Part shown: positions 1 through 13,938 of the stretch, in pieces
Layout: the number at the start of each line of letters is the position of its first letter
Numbering within the stretch: the stretch's first letter is position 1
Source of the DNA: Cruorifilaria tuberocauda
Taxonomy: Eukaryota > Nematoda > Chromadorea > Rhabditida > Onchocercidae
Length of the DNA stretch: 64,000 nt
Assembly: GCA_013365365.1 (NCBI GenBank)
Contig: JABVXU010000031.1
Location: forward strand, 124,001-188,000
Reading direction: 5' to 3'
Notes under the pieces: model-generated
Seen by the model: the letters and a program-made list of their open reading frames with translations, nothing else
What the model was told of the DNA's origin: nothing
The model's database searches: none
Program-made: the position numbers and the translations under genes

Positions 1-240
1 GGACTTATTCCACAATCGATAATACCACACAAAGCCACTGCCAATGGTGATATGAGATTTTTGACTATTGGATATTAGATTATGGTGATAATAGGTTTAT
101 TATTTAGTAATAAAATCATTATCAACTATCCAAATAAGCGATTATTTAGGACAAAGTATTTGCTTACTGATATAACTTACGAAATTAACTATTTTAAAAT
201 AATATTTTCTTGATCATAAGATTAAAAATGTGTTTTATAG

Positions 241-1763
241 ACAATAACGGATATAATATCCGGAAAGGAATGGATAGAATCATCAATATTCCCACGTGTT
301 ATTATGTGTGACTTTCAGGTTTAATTGTTTAGTTTTTTTTTTTAAATAATTTCATTTGAATATCTAAAATTTTATAATATTCAAAAATATCCTATCTGAA
401 AATTAGTTTTTCGATTTCAGGTACGTCGTCTGGGCAATGTGCAACGTCACACTGTACAATGCGTCATTATGATGAATATGATCAATGAGAAATTTTACTT
501 ATTTCTCTTGTTTTGGTTTATTTTCATAGGTATTTGCACGTTTATTAATTTTGCATACTATTTGTTTCTGATGTGCATATCAAGAGCACGGGCGCAATTA
601 GTATTCTGGAATATTAACAAGCGCGAATGGAAGGTACACATTTGATATTTGTTTTTTACTGTTTTTCTTTATCGGACAAATAGTAGTTTTGCTTGTTACT
701 TTGTCAATTCGATGTTTGATTAGGAAACTTAAATTTATTACTTTTATAAAGTATGACTTAAGTAAATAGCATTTTTAATCTTAATACTTTGTATTTAGCT
801 GTTCTATTTGGTATTCTATTTTCAAATCGACGTATTTAATTTTAATAATAAGATTAAAAGAGAAATGGAAATTTTCGATGGTCCAAATGAATTTCGATAT
901 CAGTTAATTTAGTTTTATGTTTAGCTATGTGGATTTCATGGTGATGATATGAAGCGTTTCGTCGAAGATTTCCTTCGACCTGATGGTGTACTGCTGTTGA
1001 AATTTATTAGTGAACATGTCGATGCCAGGATATCTCGGGATCTTGTTAACGAGTTAATCCGAATTTATTCAAAACAGGTTAGATTTTTGTTATTTTTCTT
1101 TCTGTTAAACAGAGTCAGTTATTTTACAACAAAATTGGTGCAAAACATTGCTTCAGTTCTACAAAATCGAAGTTTTTCAAAATGGAAGTTTAATTTTATT
1201 TAAACTAGTATGAATTTCAACAATTTTTTCATTTTTGTTTACAGCAAAACATATCCATCGAGAATGACAGCAAGCAAACGTCAAGTGTATCCTCAGATGA
1301 TAAGGCACTACTGATCAACAGCAAAACCAATAAACGGTATTATGGAAATTTCGGGAAAAATATTAAGGTTTCACTTTCATCCATATCCAATCTTAACGGT
1401 TATGCTTGAACTGCACTTAGTTTCTTTGCTAAAATTCCCGTATATTAAAATTTTTTTCAACATTTGTTAGATTTCATAAATTAAAAGAATAATTTTGATT
1501 TTGTTTGGAAGTGGAAATTAGCCTTTTTCCAGTCTGTTTACTCTTCGAAAAACAATATACCAATACCAAGTCAAATGTCGCACTCACCGCTGTGTACCAC
1601 TGGCTACGAAAGCGCACCTGTCCTAGAAGATTTTGTTGATGCAACTCTACCTATTCGATCAATGGCACGTGCTCGAATCGCAGCCTCTCAGAATCACTCC
1701 GTCGAGAATGTCTATGGTAGTCCTGGATCACAACTGCGACAGAATACACCCACCGAAGTTTAA
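241..1763 (+). CDS. Innexin gap-junction protein, C-terminal part (5' end outside window)
   Basis: Innexins form gap junctions and hemichannels in the invertebrate plasma membrane. Predicted exons are 241-318, 421-633, 925-1077, 1245-1367 and 1533-1763, all in phase 0. The first carries the second extracellular loop end (SGKEW, then FPRVIMCDF), the second begins VRRLGNVQRHTVQCV and holds the fourth membrane segment, and the third has the cytoplasmic block FVEDFLRPDGVLLLKFISEH. All are innexin signatures. The tail of about 120 residues after that is polar, Ser/Asn-rich and not conserved as far as I can tell. The first two thirds of the protein (membrane segments 1-3) must lie to the left; I could not assign an exon in bases 1-240. 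The family is certain; which innexin it is cannot be decided from the tail. Confidence 0.93.
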
Positions 1764-2733
1764 ACTTTTCATACTGTTGATGATTGATTTTTGTTTATCG
1801 ATTGTTTCTTGGGAAATGAATAAGTGCTTAGAAATGAATTTCGTTTAGGTGAAGCATAGCATTCATTGATTTCAAGCGAATTCTTTAAATGTATCAGTAG
1901 AAGAACGTTTCAAAATGATGAGAAACTCAAAATATTCATTGAAATATTTTAATTTGAAACAGAAAAAGAAGCGATAAATTGTCAGATAGAAATTGACTGA
2001 AATATCGCAGTACAAATTAATAAATCTTTCAACTTCAAATCCTTTTTTCATTTGGCATTTCATTTTAACTGAATTATATTGTAATTTACATGTATTTAAT
2101 TTATAGCTTACAAATGAAATTTCAACTATTTATGATATCGAAAAATATTTCGCCTTCTTTATGAGCTTAAATTATGAGAGTGAGTTTGAGAAAATAATTT
2201 ATCTTATAAAACGAATGCTTGCTTCACAATATTTAGGATTGTATTTATTTTTATTTTCTGTACTTATTTCAACTTTATAATACTAAACTGATGAAATAAT
2301 GTTGGAATCGCAGATTGTACTAGATGGACAGTCCAACGATGGTCGATATCGAATATCCATAACTTTGTTAGTTGTTTCAATTCTTTGAAATTTCATGGTC
2401 ATGGTTTTTTACAATTAATATAAGAGTTAGGAACGCAATGAGACATCATCTACCTAATTTTAGTGTACATCTTTATTTCATCTCCGTAATAATGCTTTAT
2501 TTCAATTGAGTCATTTGTTTATTCGTCTTTTAATGTTACAGAAAATTTTCTTAAATTTAATTACAGTAGTGAGAATTCTTCGTCATTTCTGTTAGTCGTA
2601 TATTTCACTCCGAGTAATTCACAGTTGAATACATTATTCCGATGACTTCGATTCCTGATAAAAATTTCAGAAGTAATTTAAAGAGTGGATACATTAAAAT
2701 CAATCACAATTGTTTGTATATACGAATGATTTC
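1764..2733. other. Intergenic region between convergent genes
   Basis: AT-rich spacer between the stop codons of the innexin (+) and the adenylate kinase (-). It should hold both 3' UTRs and poly(A) sites. I see no ORF with coding character, no RNA gene and no repeat of note. Confidence 0.6.
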
Positions 2734-5700
2734 CTATCCAACAGTTCTCTTCTGTGATTCCTCAGATACGGACTGGCTTTCGTCGCTTTCTTGTTCTGCA
2801 AAATGTGTCACTTCATCGTGATATGTTATTCTAAAAAAAGTTATTCCGTAATACAAAACGGAAGAGATGGTTTTTATGAGTCCTTTACTCTTCCGATTAG
2901 AAAAATTTTTTGAAAAATTACCTTTTCTGAGAATGTTGAAATCGAGTTCCTCGATAATATCCTCAAAAATCTTATCAAGATCATCGTCGCCATCGACCTA
3001 GGAAAATTGAATTCATACAAAAAAGATTTCAATTCTTCTATCAGAAAAATTATTCGAAATGTTAAATGATATTAACAGTGTAATCAAAAATGAACATACG
3101 AACTTTTTTTTCACCTGTTTTTGAAATTTGTCCAAGTGAAACGGCAAAAGAACAAAACTTGAACTTATCAGTGATTTGTTATTTGAATGATGAATAAAGC
3201 AATTTGTTATCGGAATATTAGCAAGACTGATAAGATAATCTTAAATTAATTTAGAGTAAGGCATATGGGCTTTCTCCGTAATATCTGAAGTTAGTACTAC
3301 GACAGAGCAAATTTTAACTCATGCATACCACTTTCAGCTTTCCTTTATCATCGAAATATTTCAGCATTGGAAGTGTATTCTCCTTAAACATTTGTAAGCG
3401 AAAATTTGTTGCTTCCTTACTGTCATCTAAAAATTGTTCCGGCAAATAGAGAAGTTTCTGATTATTTGAAATGATAATAATACTGTTGCTAGATATTTGA
3501 TAGTTTTCAATATTCATGTATTCATTTTTTTTACTTACCTTGTCTAGCTATCATTTCATTTTTGTTTCGTTTCTCGATAGTTTCCATACAAAATTCTTCA
3601 GTGCAATCGATTAGAATCACCAAAGAAAGTCGCTCAATCTAGAATAAAATTATTTTACTTAGTTAATCCAAAATGACTTTTCTCTTTTTAAATTTATTCC
3701 CAAATCATTCATTTACTACCTGGTTTTCAAAATCGATAGCTTGATTCTTTGTCCGCGGATAACCTTCGATAATATATCCGATATTATTATCATTATTCTC
3801 ATCATAAATTTTTGAATAAAGCAATTCACGACAAATTTTCTAGAACAAATGGCATTAAAAAATAAATACACCGAAGTATAACATTTTTTTGCAAAACAAT
3901 AATCAACAGAAAACCAGAAAATCAAACAAGTTCAACTTACATTTCAGAATAAAGAATTAAAAAGATACCATAGGCACCGTTTCACCGGCATTTATTTTCT
4001 TCCCAATTCTTTGCCACAACTGATCATCAGCATTTGCTTCTACCTCTTTCCTAAGCAAATCACCCATACTGATATACATGAAACCACCATATCGGTTGGC
4101 TAAACGCTTTGAAATTTCCGCTTTATTGGAGCCTGGCGGACCTGAATATGTTCAATACATTTTTCATTTAAGCATTTCTGCAAATTGTACAAAACAAACT
4201 GCTGAAAAACGATCAGTAAATGAATATTTTCAGGTTTGAAATATTGTCGAATTCGAGTTTTTCTATCCAATATTAAAGATTTTAAGTATTCCAGTATGAA
4301 TTTCCAGAACTTTGTACATTTATGCCTCAGATTTGCTAGTCATCGAATCAAATGACCTGAATATATGTTAGATAAGAATAATCTTCGCTAAAAGTGCATT
4401 TATTTGATGAATAAGACTAAATTTCTTACACTAACTGGCATCATGCAAGCATCATGTTGATAGAGGAAAATGGTATATTTTTCAATGATTAGGTTTATTT
4501 CAGTCTCAATACATTTAGAACATATTAAAATATCGGCCTTTCGAAATGATTCGATTTTAATCATTGTAAAATACTGGAAATCCACTTACCAATAATGACA
4601 ATGACTGAGGCATTATTGGGTAGACCAAGCGGAAAACGGTTATCCATCGCAGAAGTGTTCGATTTCGAATCAGACGATGGCGCAGCAGTGGTTCGTTGGG
4701 CTAAAACCATGAATATGAGTACTATAAACTTACCTGTTCCTTCTTTCTATGTAATATATAAAAGTGAAAAATTATGAAGAGAAACAAAAATTGCACTGTA
4801 AAACCTGAAAGAATCTGAAGAGTCAGAAATAGTTAGAAATGATCATTGAAATTGAAATTTAATACCCCAATTTGATAGCAAAAATTATGATAAGAATTAC
4901 ATTCATTCATTAAAATGAATTTATCATTCTGTTCTGAGATTGAGATTTTGATTCCCTCTGGCAACACGCCTTTAGCTTCTACAATACTCTTTTACCTATG
5001 ATTGAATTTTCCTGATTTACTTACTGGAATTAATAATTAAGCTTCTTTAATTAGGATTGAAATGGAAAATTGAATTTTTCTGTTGAAAATGACATAAGAT
5101 TATATTTCAAACAGAAAATAGACGACGCAAAAGCTATCATTCTTAGGTTTTTAGAATTTATTTTCAAAAGTTGATTAACATTTTATTGTCATTAATTACT
5201 TATTTCGTTTGTCAAACTCAAAGTATTTTTACGGTGCGTTTAGTATAAATATCGATTATGTAAATTGCAGAATTTACTTAGCTTAAACTAATCAGCAGTA
5301 ATACTTCGACATATGTCTATAAAATCTGCATAACTTGATGAGAGGAAAGGAAAAAGAAGTAGTCACGTCGTGCTGATAAGCAAATAAAAGTTTGAAAGAT
5401 GATCAAAAATTAAACTCGAAAATATTTTGTATCCTGATTTTTATCATAATATTGTAACAAAGATTACAAAATGAAGATTTGGAGTTAAACTTACTTTCGT
5501 TTTTGATATTATGCACTGATTGTCTTTCACTCTTGGAGCTGTGTATAGATCGACGTGAAGTTTCGGATGATTTTGAAGTTTGTGAAGCTGTTCTGCTAAT
5601 TTTTTGTGGTGTCTTTCTAACACCTGACCTGGCTTAAATTTTTTAACAGTATCAAAATAAAAATTACATAAAAGGTCAAGTTGATAAAATACATGGACAA

Positions 5701-8700
5701 GTGAGAATTACATTGCATCTGTATCGCTAAATAAAATATTAAGTGATACCGAAAAATTCTTAAATGATTTAAAAATTTTTGAAAACTAGAATCATTATTT
5801 GGAAGAAAGAATATCATAAATATGTGTGAGGAATTTAGAGTATCAATGAGTTGTTTAGTTTAATTTAATCTATTTTAATCAATCAAGATTCATAATAGGC
5901 ATGATACAAGAAACTATTTACTTGACTGCCTCGATGATTGTGATGATCCTTCGAATTTCGACGCAATCAATGTTGCCTGTATTGGTTGTGCTACGGTCTC
6001 TAAATTAAACTTTTGAGCTGAATTTGATTTGAATAGCAAAACTTTTCTTTTTTAGAGATAAAATGATTTAATCCATTTTCTAGCTATTATCATAGTAAAT
6101 ACTCTAAAGCATTACCACTGACGGCTTGTGATATTTGTAGCCTTTCAGTTATTATAGAATCAGTTACAGGTTTTACCGGAGAACCACCTTCCACTTCTTC
6201 CGCTTTTTTGTCAGCCTCAAAAATAGATGAAATTTTGATTAATTCATAAGCAAACAGTAGATCTCGAAATTTGCATACGTTATGTATTTATGCTTTAAAA
6301 TAAATTCATATTTTAATAAAGACTAGTTTTGATGTGCTTTAATAAAGAAGCGAATAAAGAAAAGAGCCAAATTGAACTAACATTTCCTCAATTATTTCCC
6401 TATTTAAAATACATTAGAACTTCAATTAATAAGAAAATTAATAGAGATATATAAGGGAAATTCAGATGACAATACCCTATTTCCTTTCGATGAAAGCTCA
6501 CGTTTTGAGGCGGTTGATAACCTCGCCTTTCCTGAAATTGATAAAACATGCAGAATTTTATCATTATAAAACTAAGTTCGGTTTCCAGACAACGACCTTT
6601 TCTTTTCCAGTACATGTATAAATCTAAACAAAAATTGATCTGCAGAAAATTTCAGGATTTTTTCATAATTTCATTTTCTTCTCTAAATGGTCATTCATTC
6701 ATTTTTTCTCAAATTTTCTTTTATCAATGAAAATACATTTTAAAATTTACCAGACTTAGATGACGTAATTCTCTTCTCCGGTGTTTTTGTTTTTGAGATT
6801 TCCCTTGCTGTTATGGGAGAATTCGGAGCTGACGTGGTAGGGTGAGCTTCTGTCGCTGCAGACCTGATCGATCGTTTATTTTCGACCTTTTCATTATCTT
6901 TTATTCCTGTTCCTGTTTTCGCTGCCGGACGTGATCGACTTCCAGAAGTTTCTGCGTTAGCTACTGCAGCTTCCACAATTGCTGCAGCTTGTGTTACTGT
7001 AGCAACCTGTAAATTTTCATTTTCTTCAAGTCAAGAAATAATTTTTTGAAAAGTCTTCAATTTTGTTTCGTTCCTACAAAATTTTTTAAATTACATATCT
7101 AACATTCTTGCATAAAATTTAATTTCTTCTTCTTCTAAATTTGTATCCGATGACTTTTTAAGTGCCTCTAGAGCCTGATGACATCGTTTCGTTGAAAGCC
7201 TAAGCAAATTCTTAGTACCGGATCAGGTCGTTGCAGTGGTGATCCTGTTCGTGAAGCTACTTTCGAGGTTGTGATAGGAACTCCTAATTCCATTGCACGT
7301 TGAATCAGCAATTTCATCCGTTCAAAAATCCATTGATCGCTTTGCTCACCAGGTATCTAAAATTCTAGGAATATTCTAGGAATTCTAGGAAGCGTCTTTT
7401 GATAACATTAACAAATGGGAAAGCATTAGAGCAAATAGAAAAGATATTTTCAAATAAAATGATCGATTGAAATGAAAGCATTTCAATTAAATTATTCTCA
7501 TTCATTTATATAATTATTAAGCTAACCAGATGAAGCAATCGCTGATCATCAAAATATTTGGCACTTGGTAAAGTTTTAAGCTTGAATTCACGAATTCTTG
7601 CTTCAATTACTTCGACACCTAATCCACGACTTTCCATGTGATCGCGCAGCGTGCCTTCATCATAATCCAAAATCATTGCCATGCTTACAGGCCTTACCTA
7701 AGTTAATTTCACACATATTTCTATATATTTATTTACTATATAGGTAATAAAAGCAGCTAGCTAGAAGATTATCATCTATTTGCGCAATTCTATTCTGTTT
7801 GCAAGATTTCCTTACCTCGCGTTCGAAATTTTCAACCTGACGTGCTTCACGTGGAAAACCTTCAAGGAAAAAAGCTTTTGCATTTTGATGCCTACTCATT
7901 TCAGCCTTTACAAGTCCAAGTGCTAAGTGATTAGGTATCAATTCACCTGAAATATAACCAAATATTCGTGCAAATAATTTCATTCTTTTTTTTATTATAC
8001 TAATTTCAACTGTAACTTTTCAAGAAATTCTCAAAATAGGGAATTCAATTGTAATATTATAACTTTAAAAATTGATTAGTTTTATAGAAATAAAATAATT
8101 TTTGAAAATTTCTGACGATTGATTAATCCTGAAATAAGTGATCAACATGTATAGGTATATATATATAGGCATGCATAGGTATGCATATTATGTACTGTTA
8201 TAACAATACTTGTAAGAATGAGAGGTGGTTGAAGTCGGAATACTAAAATGAACCTCGTTGATATCGTTCCGCTGCTTCTTTCCATTCTGAATCAGTGTTC
8301 TGATATTTCGAGATTGCCGCACGGATCATATCAGGCATGCAGATGTGCACAAGACCAAATTTACTTAAAGCTTCCTGCACTCGAGCTGCATGTCGAGTTT
8401 TACCACCTCCTGGACCACCTGCATGGAAAAAACACTTTAACAACTTTAACACTAATCTCCAAGCATCGAATTTTAGTTTTCAATAATATTTGAAAAGCAT
8501 GCATATGAACAACCCTTACATTTTTTGCTTGCAGTAATGAAATTACTGTATCTTTTTAAATAACACTACAATAGCTGCAGGAATAGATCTGTTTGGAATT
8601 ATCTTTTAATTAAAGTTAATTAATTTTGAACTTGGCAAAATGAGTAATTGTAAATTCTCGCGCTATCTACTAATGGTGGAATCAATAGTATGATATCGTG

Positions 8701-11700
8701 TTTAGTTTAATACAAAAATTACTTTTCACATGCATAACTGAAGTTCCATTAGATAAATATAAAGTCATTCATTAAATTGATAACATCGAAAAATCATTTA
8801 GGGAAAAATTGAAAAATACCCATAAATAAAATGATCGGTACATCCGGTATTGATTCTACATCAGCAGCTTGCATAACGGGTGATGGTCGAAGTGAAGATT
8901 TATTACTGTTAGTTACCGTCGAAGGACCGTCTGATCTGTTAGGGCTAACTCTGAAGTTATAAACTTGCGATCGTATATTATTTACAGTTAATTAGAATAC
9001 TGTGGAAATTTTTGTAATGGAATACGGTGGAAACTATTGCGCAAGAATGTTTCATTCGTAAGAGAAATTTCTTTTAGCAATAAGGAAAAATGTTTGAGAA
9101 AGTTCGGTGAAATTGAAACTTTTCTAGATCCTTTTGAGTATAGAAATCATGAATATATTTATTTAAAATCAAAATCATGAAGAATGTCAATTGAAAGATA
9201 GAGAGATTTGAATTCTAAATTCATGATTTTAGAGAAAAAGAAAGTGGAAGTTATGGGAATTTGTGATTGCAGGTGATAGGTGATAGTGATAATGATAATG
9301 AAGCGGAAATACCCAGTAGAAGAGATTTCACAGAGAAATGGGAGCAAAAAAAGTATGTATTCTGATCTTGGAAAAATTTAAGAAGAAATGATATAGAAGG
9401 CATGCGAGAAAAAAGTGATCTCAAAATAAAATCTTGAATCTAAATCATCTTAAAACTATCCTAAATTGATGAACCATTTTAAATTTGTAATTTGGACATC
9501 TCCATTAACAGTTAATGGGACTGCTGATTTCCACAAGAAAACCAAATTGCAACGAAGATTAGAAAATTTATGGGAAGGATCAATGACTCTAATTAAATCT
9601 GTTTCTAATTGTTTCGAATTGATTTATGAAATGCGAACCTTTTAATTTGTTTGTTACCTGCCTTGGTCTTTGATTTTACTCCTTTCTTTGATTTTTCAGG
9701 TTTTTCAGCAGGTGGAACTTTCGAATCTAAAAAAATATTTTTCAAATCTTTAAATTCGTTTAAAATTTCTAATCCTGACTTCTACTGGTTTGATCGCATT
9801 TTAAAGTGTATTATTTCGGGTCTTCACAGATTTATACCTATATTTACAGCCGTAGCTTATAATTTTTTTAATTACAATAATTGCAACATTCATTATTTCA
9901 ATTATAAAATATATGAAACATCACAGATTGTAAAATTCAAAAATGCAAAAAAATGAAAACAAAAATATTCATTTAAATTAATTTCATAATGAATTCACTG
10001 TTTAAATTGAATATGTTTCCTGCAATTCAAGGTAAGAAAGTTCTCTCGCAACACTGATTTGTTTCTATTTAACCAATAGAGGTAAACTTTTTTATTAGAG
10101 CAAAAAGGCCTTTTCCTAATGACATTAAACTTAATGTGCAATTACTTTCATAATTCATATCAGCCATTATTATGTAATGGCGAAGCCTAACAGTTATCAT
10201 TATTTGGATTAAACTTGCATTTAACAAATATTTTTATAGCTTTAAAAGTAAAAATGAGTTTTGCGAAATTTGAAGTAAGCAAATTAAACAAATCGAGTGA
10301 ATTGGTATTCTCGATAATTTATTTCCGGAAAAATTTCAGCGAAATTTATCAAGAATTTTTGATGAAAATAAATTGGGAAATATTAAGGCAATGTACCAAG
10401 TTGGCAGATATCGTAAATGTTGATTGATAGCTCTTTTGCTATTTCATGAACTTTTTGATTAATTGCAAATCGACTCATTTTATAAGTAATGGAAAAGTAT
10501 TCTTAGATAAACGGTGCAAGTGAAAGGAAAAGAAGAAAAGCTGAAATTGAAATGGATAAGATATACTTTAGAAAATGATAAGTGTTTATAGAGTTATTTT
10601 ACTTTTTAAGTCGTGTAATGCATAGAGAGAGAAGTGAGAGAGTGATTTAGAATATTTAAATTGGTAGTTGTGACTTTTTCTCTCTAACAGTAAGTGCATT
10701 TGTCATACTTTCGAACTTTCTTTTTCCTTATTAGGTAAAAAAAATAATTGTTTTTCAATTAATAATATTTTTGCTTTTACTTGATTTTGATTTTATTGTA
10801 ATTTGCAAAAGATTTGAATGCATGAAGCTAGGCTAAGTTGGTTAATAGCCAAATATATGAAAGGATAGCAAAATTAGCTGACCAGGCTTAACCGATTCGT
10901 TATATTCTCGGAGCACTTTCTCGTCAACAAATGAATCCCATTTGTATTCAAAACTTGGATTTTTCCGTACTTTATTAAGAGAATTTTCCAAGAATCCAAT
11001 TGGATCCTCCGGTTTGTTGCAAATCAATCCAGTTATCAGACTCTGTAATTCCATGATCATACTTTCATTAAAATATAATATGATAAGTTTCCGGAAAATT
11101 CCATTAACTAATTTTAGAAAATATTTAATTAAAAATGAATGTGATGCTAATCATTGAAATAAATAATAATTTTCGAATTTCCAGAATTGAGATTTTGAAA
11201 ATTTGAAAATTAAAAGTTACTAGTTTTAATGATACAAAAATTTAGCTAAGATGGATTTAAGTAAGCATAAGCTAGAATTTCTATGATTAAAGTGACAAGG
11301 AATTCTATTTTTATTTGATCTTTTTAGAGTCCGATCATTTAACTCTAAATTATCTATAAAAAGAATATAAACAAATCCACGCTTGAAAAACAACTCAGAA
11401 TTAGAATTATTCTGCTGATAGAGCCGTAAAGTCTCATTGGGCACACAGCAGTACCAGGGAAATTTTGCAAGATCCGGAAAATAGCTGGTTGCTTTAGCTG
11501 GCAACATTCCGATACAGAATACAAGAGAATAATTCATGGATAATGGTAAATATAAAAGGACTGCAAATGATGAACTTGAAGGATCACAAAAAGAGAAATT
11601 GTGATATATTGAGAAAAATAAGAGTTTAGTAGCACTTAGCTCTACCAAATACAACGAAATGAATGTAATAAAAGAATGAATTGGGGATAACAAATATTTT

Positions 11701-12768
11701 GAAAAGTTTCCTGATTTACATCAATCATTTCAGCTATAATTCAGCTGGAAATTATCGTGTAAACTTAGTAATGCTTGTGCTAATAGCTATTAAAGTAATA
11801 CTATTAAAGTAATACTGCAGAAAAGAAAACGATTACTTAGAAGAAAGTCATTGCAGAAGTTTTTGAAATTATTGATATATTTCTGATTAAAGGAAAAATC
11901 AGCATGTTATATGCTTAGCATATCTCTTATAATTTCCGTACTGATAAGTTTTTTTCCCGAGAATTTTAGCTTCTTCAAAACTGCCAATTCAGTCGCTAGG
12001 AGCTCATGAGCCAAGTGATCCATCGCTAAGAATATTTGACAGACATATATATGTCGCCGATAAATTATAAATGTATGTGTTTTCTTTGTTGTTGGAAGTA
12101 TATCTGGCTTAAATGCTTATTAGTGCTTATTAAGTCCACTTATTTCATTAATTAATTATTTAAGCTATCACTTCATCTTCATTGTTGCTGATGGTCAGGC
12201 GATAAGTGAGTATAAGAAATAGTGAGAAGCTAAATTAGAAAGTTGAATTGTTTTCATATTTACTTCTTATTCTTTCTCAACTCCATTATCATCTAAGTAT
12301 TGATTTGAAAGCCATAAATATTTACTGGATTATAAACGATTTGAAAGATTTAAAACGACCACATTTCATTTCTGCTTATTCTCCTTCCACTTCTCCCTAT
12401 TTTGCTTTTACTTCATTGATTAATAACTGATTACCCATTTAACTCATTATATTTAACTCACTTCACTTCACTTTAACCTCTCTTTGAGCACCTAATAAGA
12501 GAGTTCAAAACCGAATATTGAAAAAATTGAAGCGATAATTCAATTGCATTACTGTATTTAAAATTGATGCAAATCTTATCACTATCGTTTCTTACAAATG
12601 ATATTGACTTATTGAAAAAAGTGATTTTCCAATTTTGCTCGATAAGGTGAGTGTATTGTAATTGTACGTAAATTTAATAAATCCATATAAATAGGAAAAT
12701 TAAAAAGTTACCTCAAAGAGTTGCGGTATAGCGTGTTCTTGAAGATAATTTTTAGCTTCTGCACCCAT
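2734..12768 (-). CDS. Two-domain adenylate kinase, AK5-like, with long basic/Ser-rich linker
   Basis: Transfers phosphate between adenine nucleotides; AK5-type enzymes are cytosolic. Start ATG at 12766-12768 gives MGAEAKNYLQEHAIPQLFE, the AK5 N-terminal dimerisation-like motif, which continues in exon 10883-11042 (LITGLICNKPEDPIGFLE). A Lys-rich exon (9658-9726) and exon 8820-8948 lead into kinase domain 1: exons 8254-8418 (P-loop GGPGGGKTR), 7816-7946 (FFLEGFPR) and 7527-7697. After exon 7219-7356 comes a long linker rich in Ser, Thr, Lys and Ala in several exons (6751-7006, about 6479-6532, 6118-6210, 5930-6002, 5495-5637). Domain 2 runs from about 4735 to 2950 (VIVIIGPPGSNKAE, MGDLLR, IEGYPR, QDDSKEATNFR), and an acidic tail ends at TAG 2734-2736. 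Both P-loops depart from the usual GxPGxGKGT (see findings). A TTTCTTTCAG just upstream of the start codon could be a trans-splice acceptor. Linker exon edges are approximate. Confidence 0.9.
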
Positions 12769-13820
12769 CAATCCTTCTTTTAAGTTTGAATTCAAAGTTC
12801 TGCTGAAAGAAGATTTCTACTTATTGGGCATTAAGAAGCATTAATTTTATTTCCTTCATGATCAACACCAATTGATCAATTAGTTTAAATTCTGAAAGAA
12901 CAGATACATATAATATACGTAGAGGTTTATTTTTTCAAAGTAAATCTTGCAACCGGAAATTTCAAAGAACTTTATCAGGCATTCATGAAATTGAAAATTG
13001 CATTCTCGATGCAATCATTTAAATTGTTTTATCATCTTTCTTTTATCATCATTTTAATTTTCATTAATAATCATATATTCAATTTGTAGATGATGCATTT
13101 AGAATAACCTGTCTATCTGATTTTGATACTTTAGAAGAAATAATCATTGTGCAATAATTATCATGATGAAAAAGAAGTCAATAAATATATTAAAGTTTCT
13201 ATGTCAGATGCATTTAACCTTTTTCTAAGCTAACTCACATGGAAAATTAAAATTTATTAATTTATTGAGACACGAACAACTTGCCTATCATTTTAGGATA
13301 CTGAATGAAAAAAAACTTTTCTTCGACATGCAACAGATTTTTATCCTACTTTCCTTCTTAGATACTTATATGAGTAAAAAATTTATATATATATATATAT
13401 AGTATGAAGCAATAAAAAAGACATTAAGCTCAAATGAAACCTTTCTGCTCTTCCCTAAAAACGAAATGTTTCATTTTCCTGCCTCAAATCAATGAGAGAT
13501 CATTCTCTTATTTGTTTCCGTCAAATATTTCAGATTAGTTTAAATTTTCAATTAAAATACGATTAGAGTTCTTCCTTTTTTTACAAATCATTTAATCCTT
13601 TGCATGAAAGAGAAAAAAAACATTATCATATCATTTCATGTGAGATACTGTTAATGATTTGATATCTATTAAAGAAAAAAAAATATTATGACTATTTTAA
13701 AATTTTCCATTCATCGTCATGACAACAGGTTGGTGCAGCGAGAATATTCGAAATGTAACAAATTATAAAGCATTTTTTAAGATGCTCCTTTAATCAATTT
13801 TTCTTTCAACTCTTTTACCG

Positions 13821-13938
13821 CTTTTAGACATATTGCACATATCAAATATTCACTCTATTAATTGATAAAGGATATTTTAGGATAAAAACAGGTTATATTT
13901 AATCATTGAAAATAGAAGAAATGCATGTCATATCATTA
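13821..13938 (+). repeat. Dispersed direct repeat A, copy 1
   Basis: About 118 bp beginning CTTTTAGACATATTGCACAT, matched with only a few substitutions and small indels by 15022-15140 in the same orientation. No coding potential. It is probably a short interspersed element of this genome rather than a local tandem event, since unrelated sequence separates the copies by 1.1 kb. Confidence 0.75.

Noticed and set aside
7095..7356. Apparent frameshift in the adenylate kinase around 7215
   Set aside because: If the exon ends at CCG|GTACTA (7219) it is 46 codons in phase and joins the next exon at 7006 in frame, so no disruption is needed.
11226..11693. 155-codon open frame on - in the first large adenylate kinase intron
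   Set aside because: Rich in Ser, Leu, Phe and Asn as expected from AT-rich noncoding sequence, no splice context of its own, no family. Length alone is not enough.
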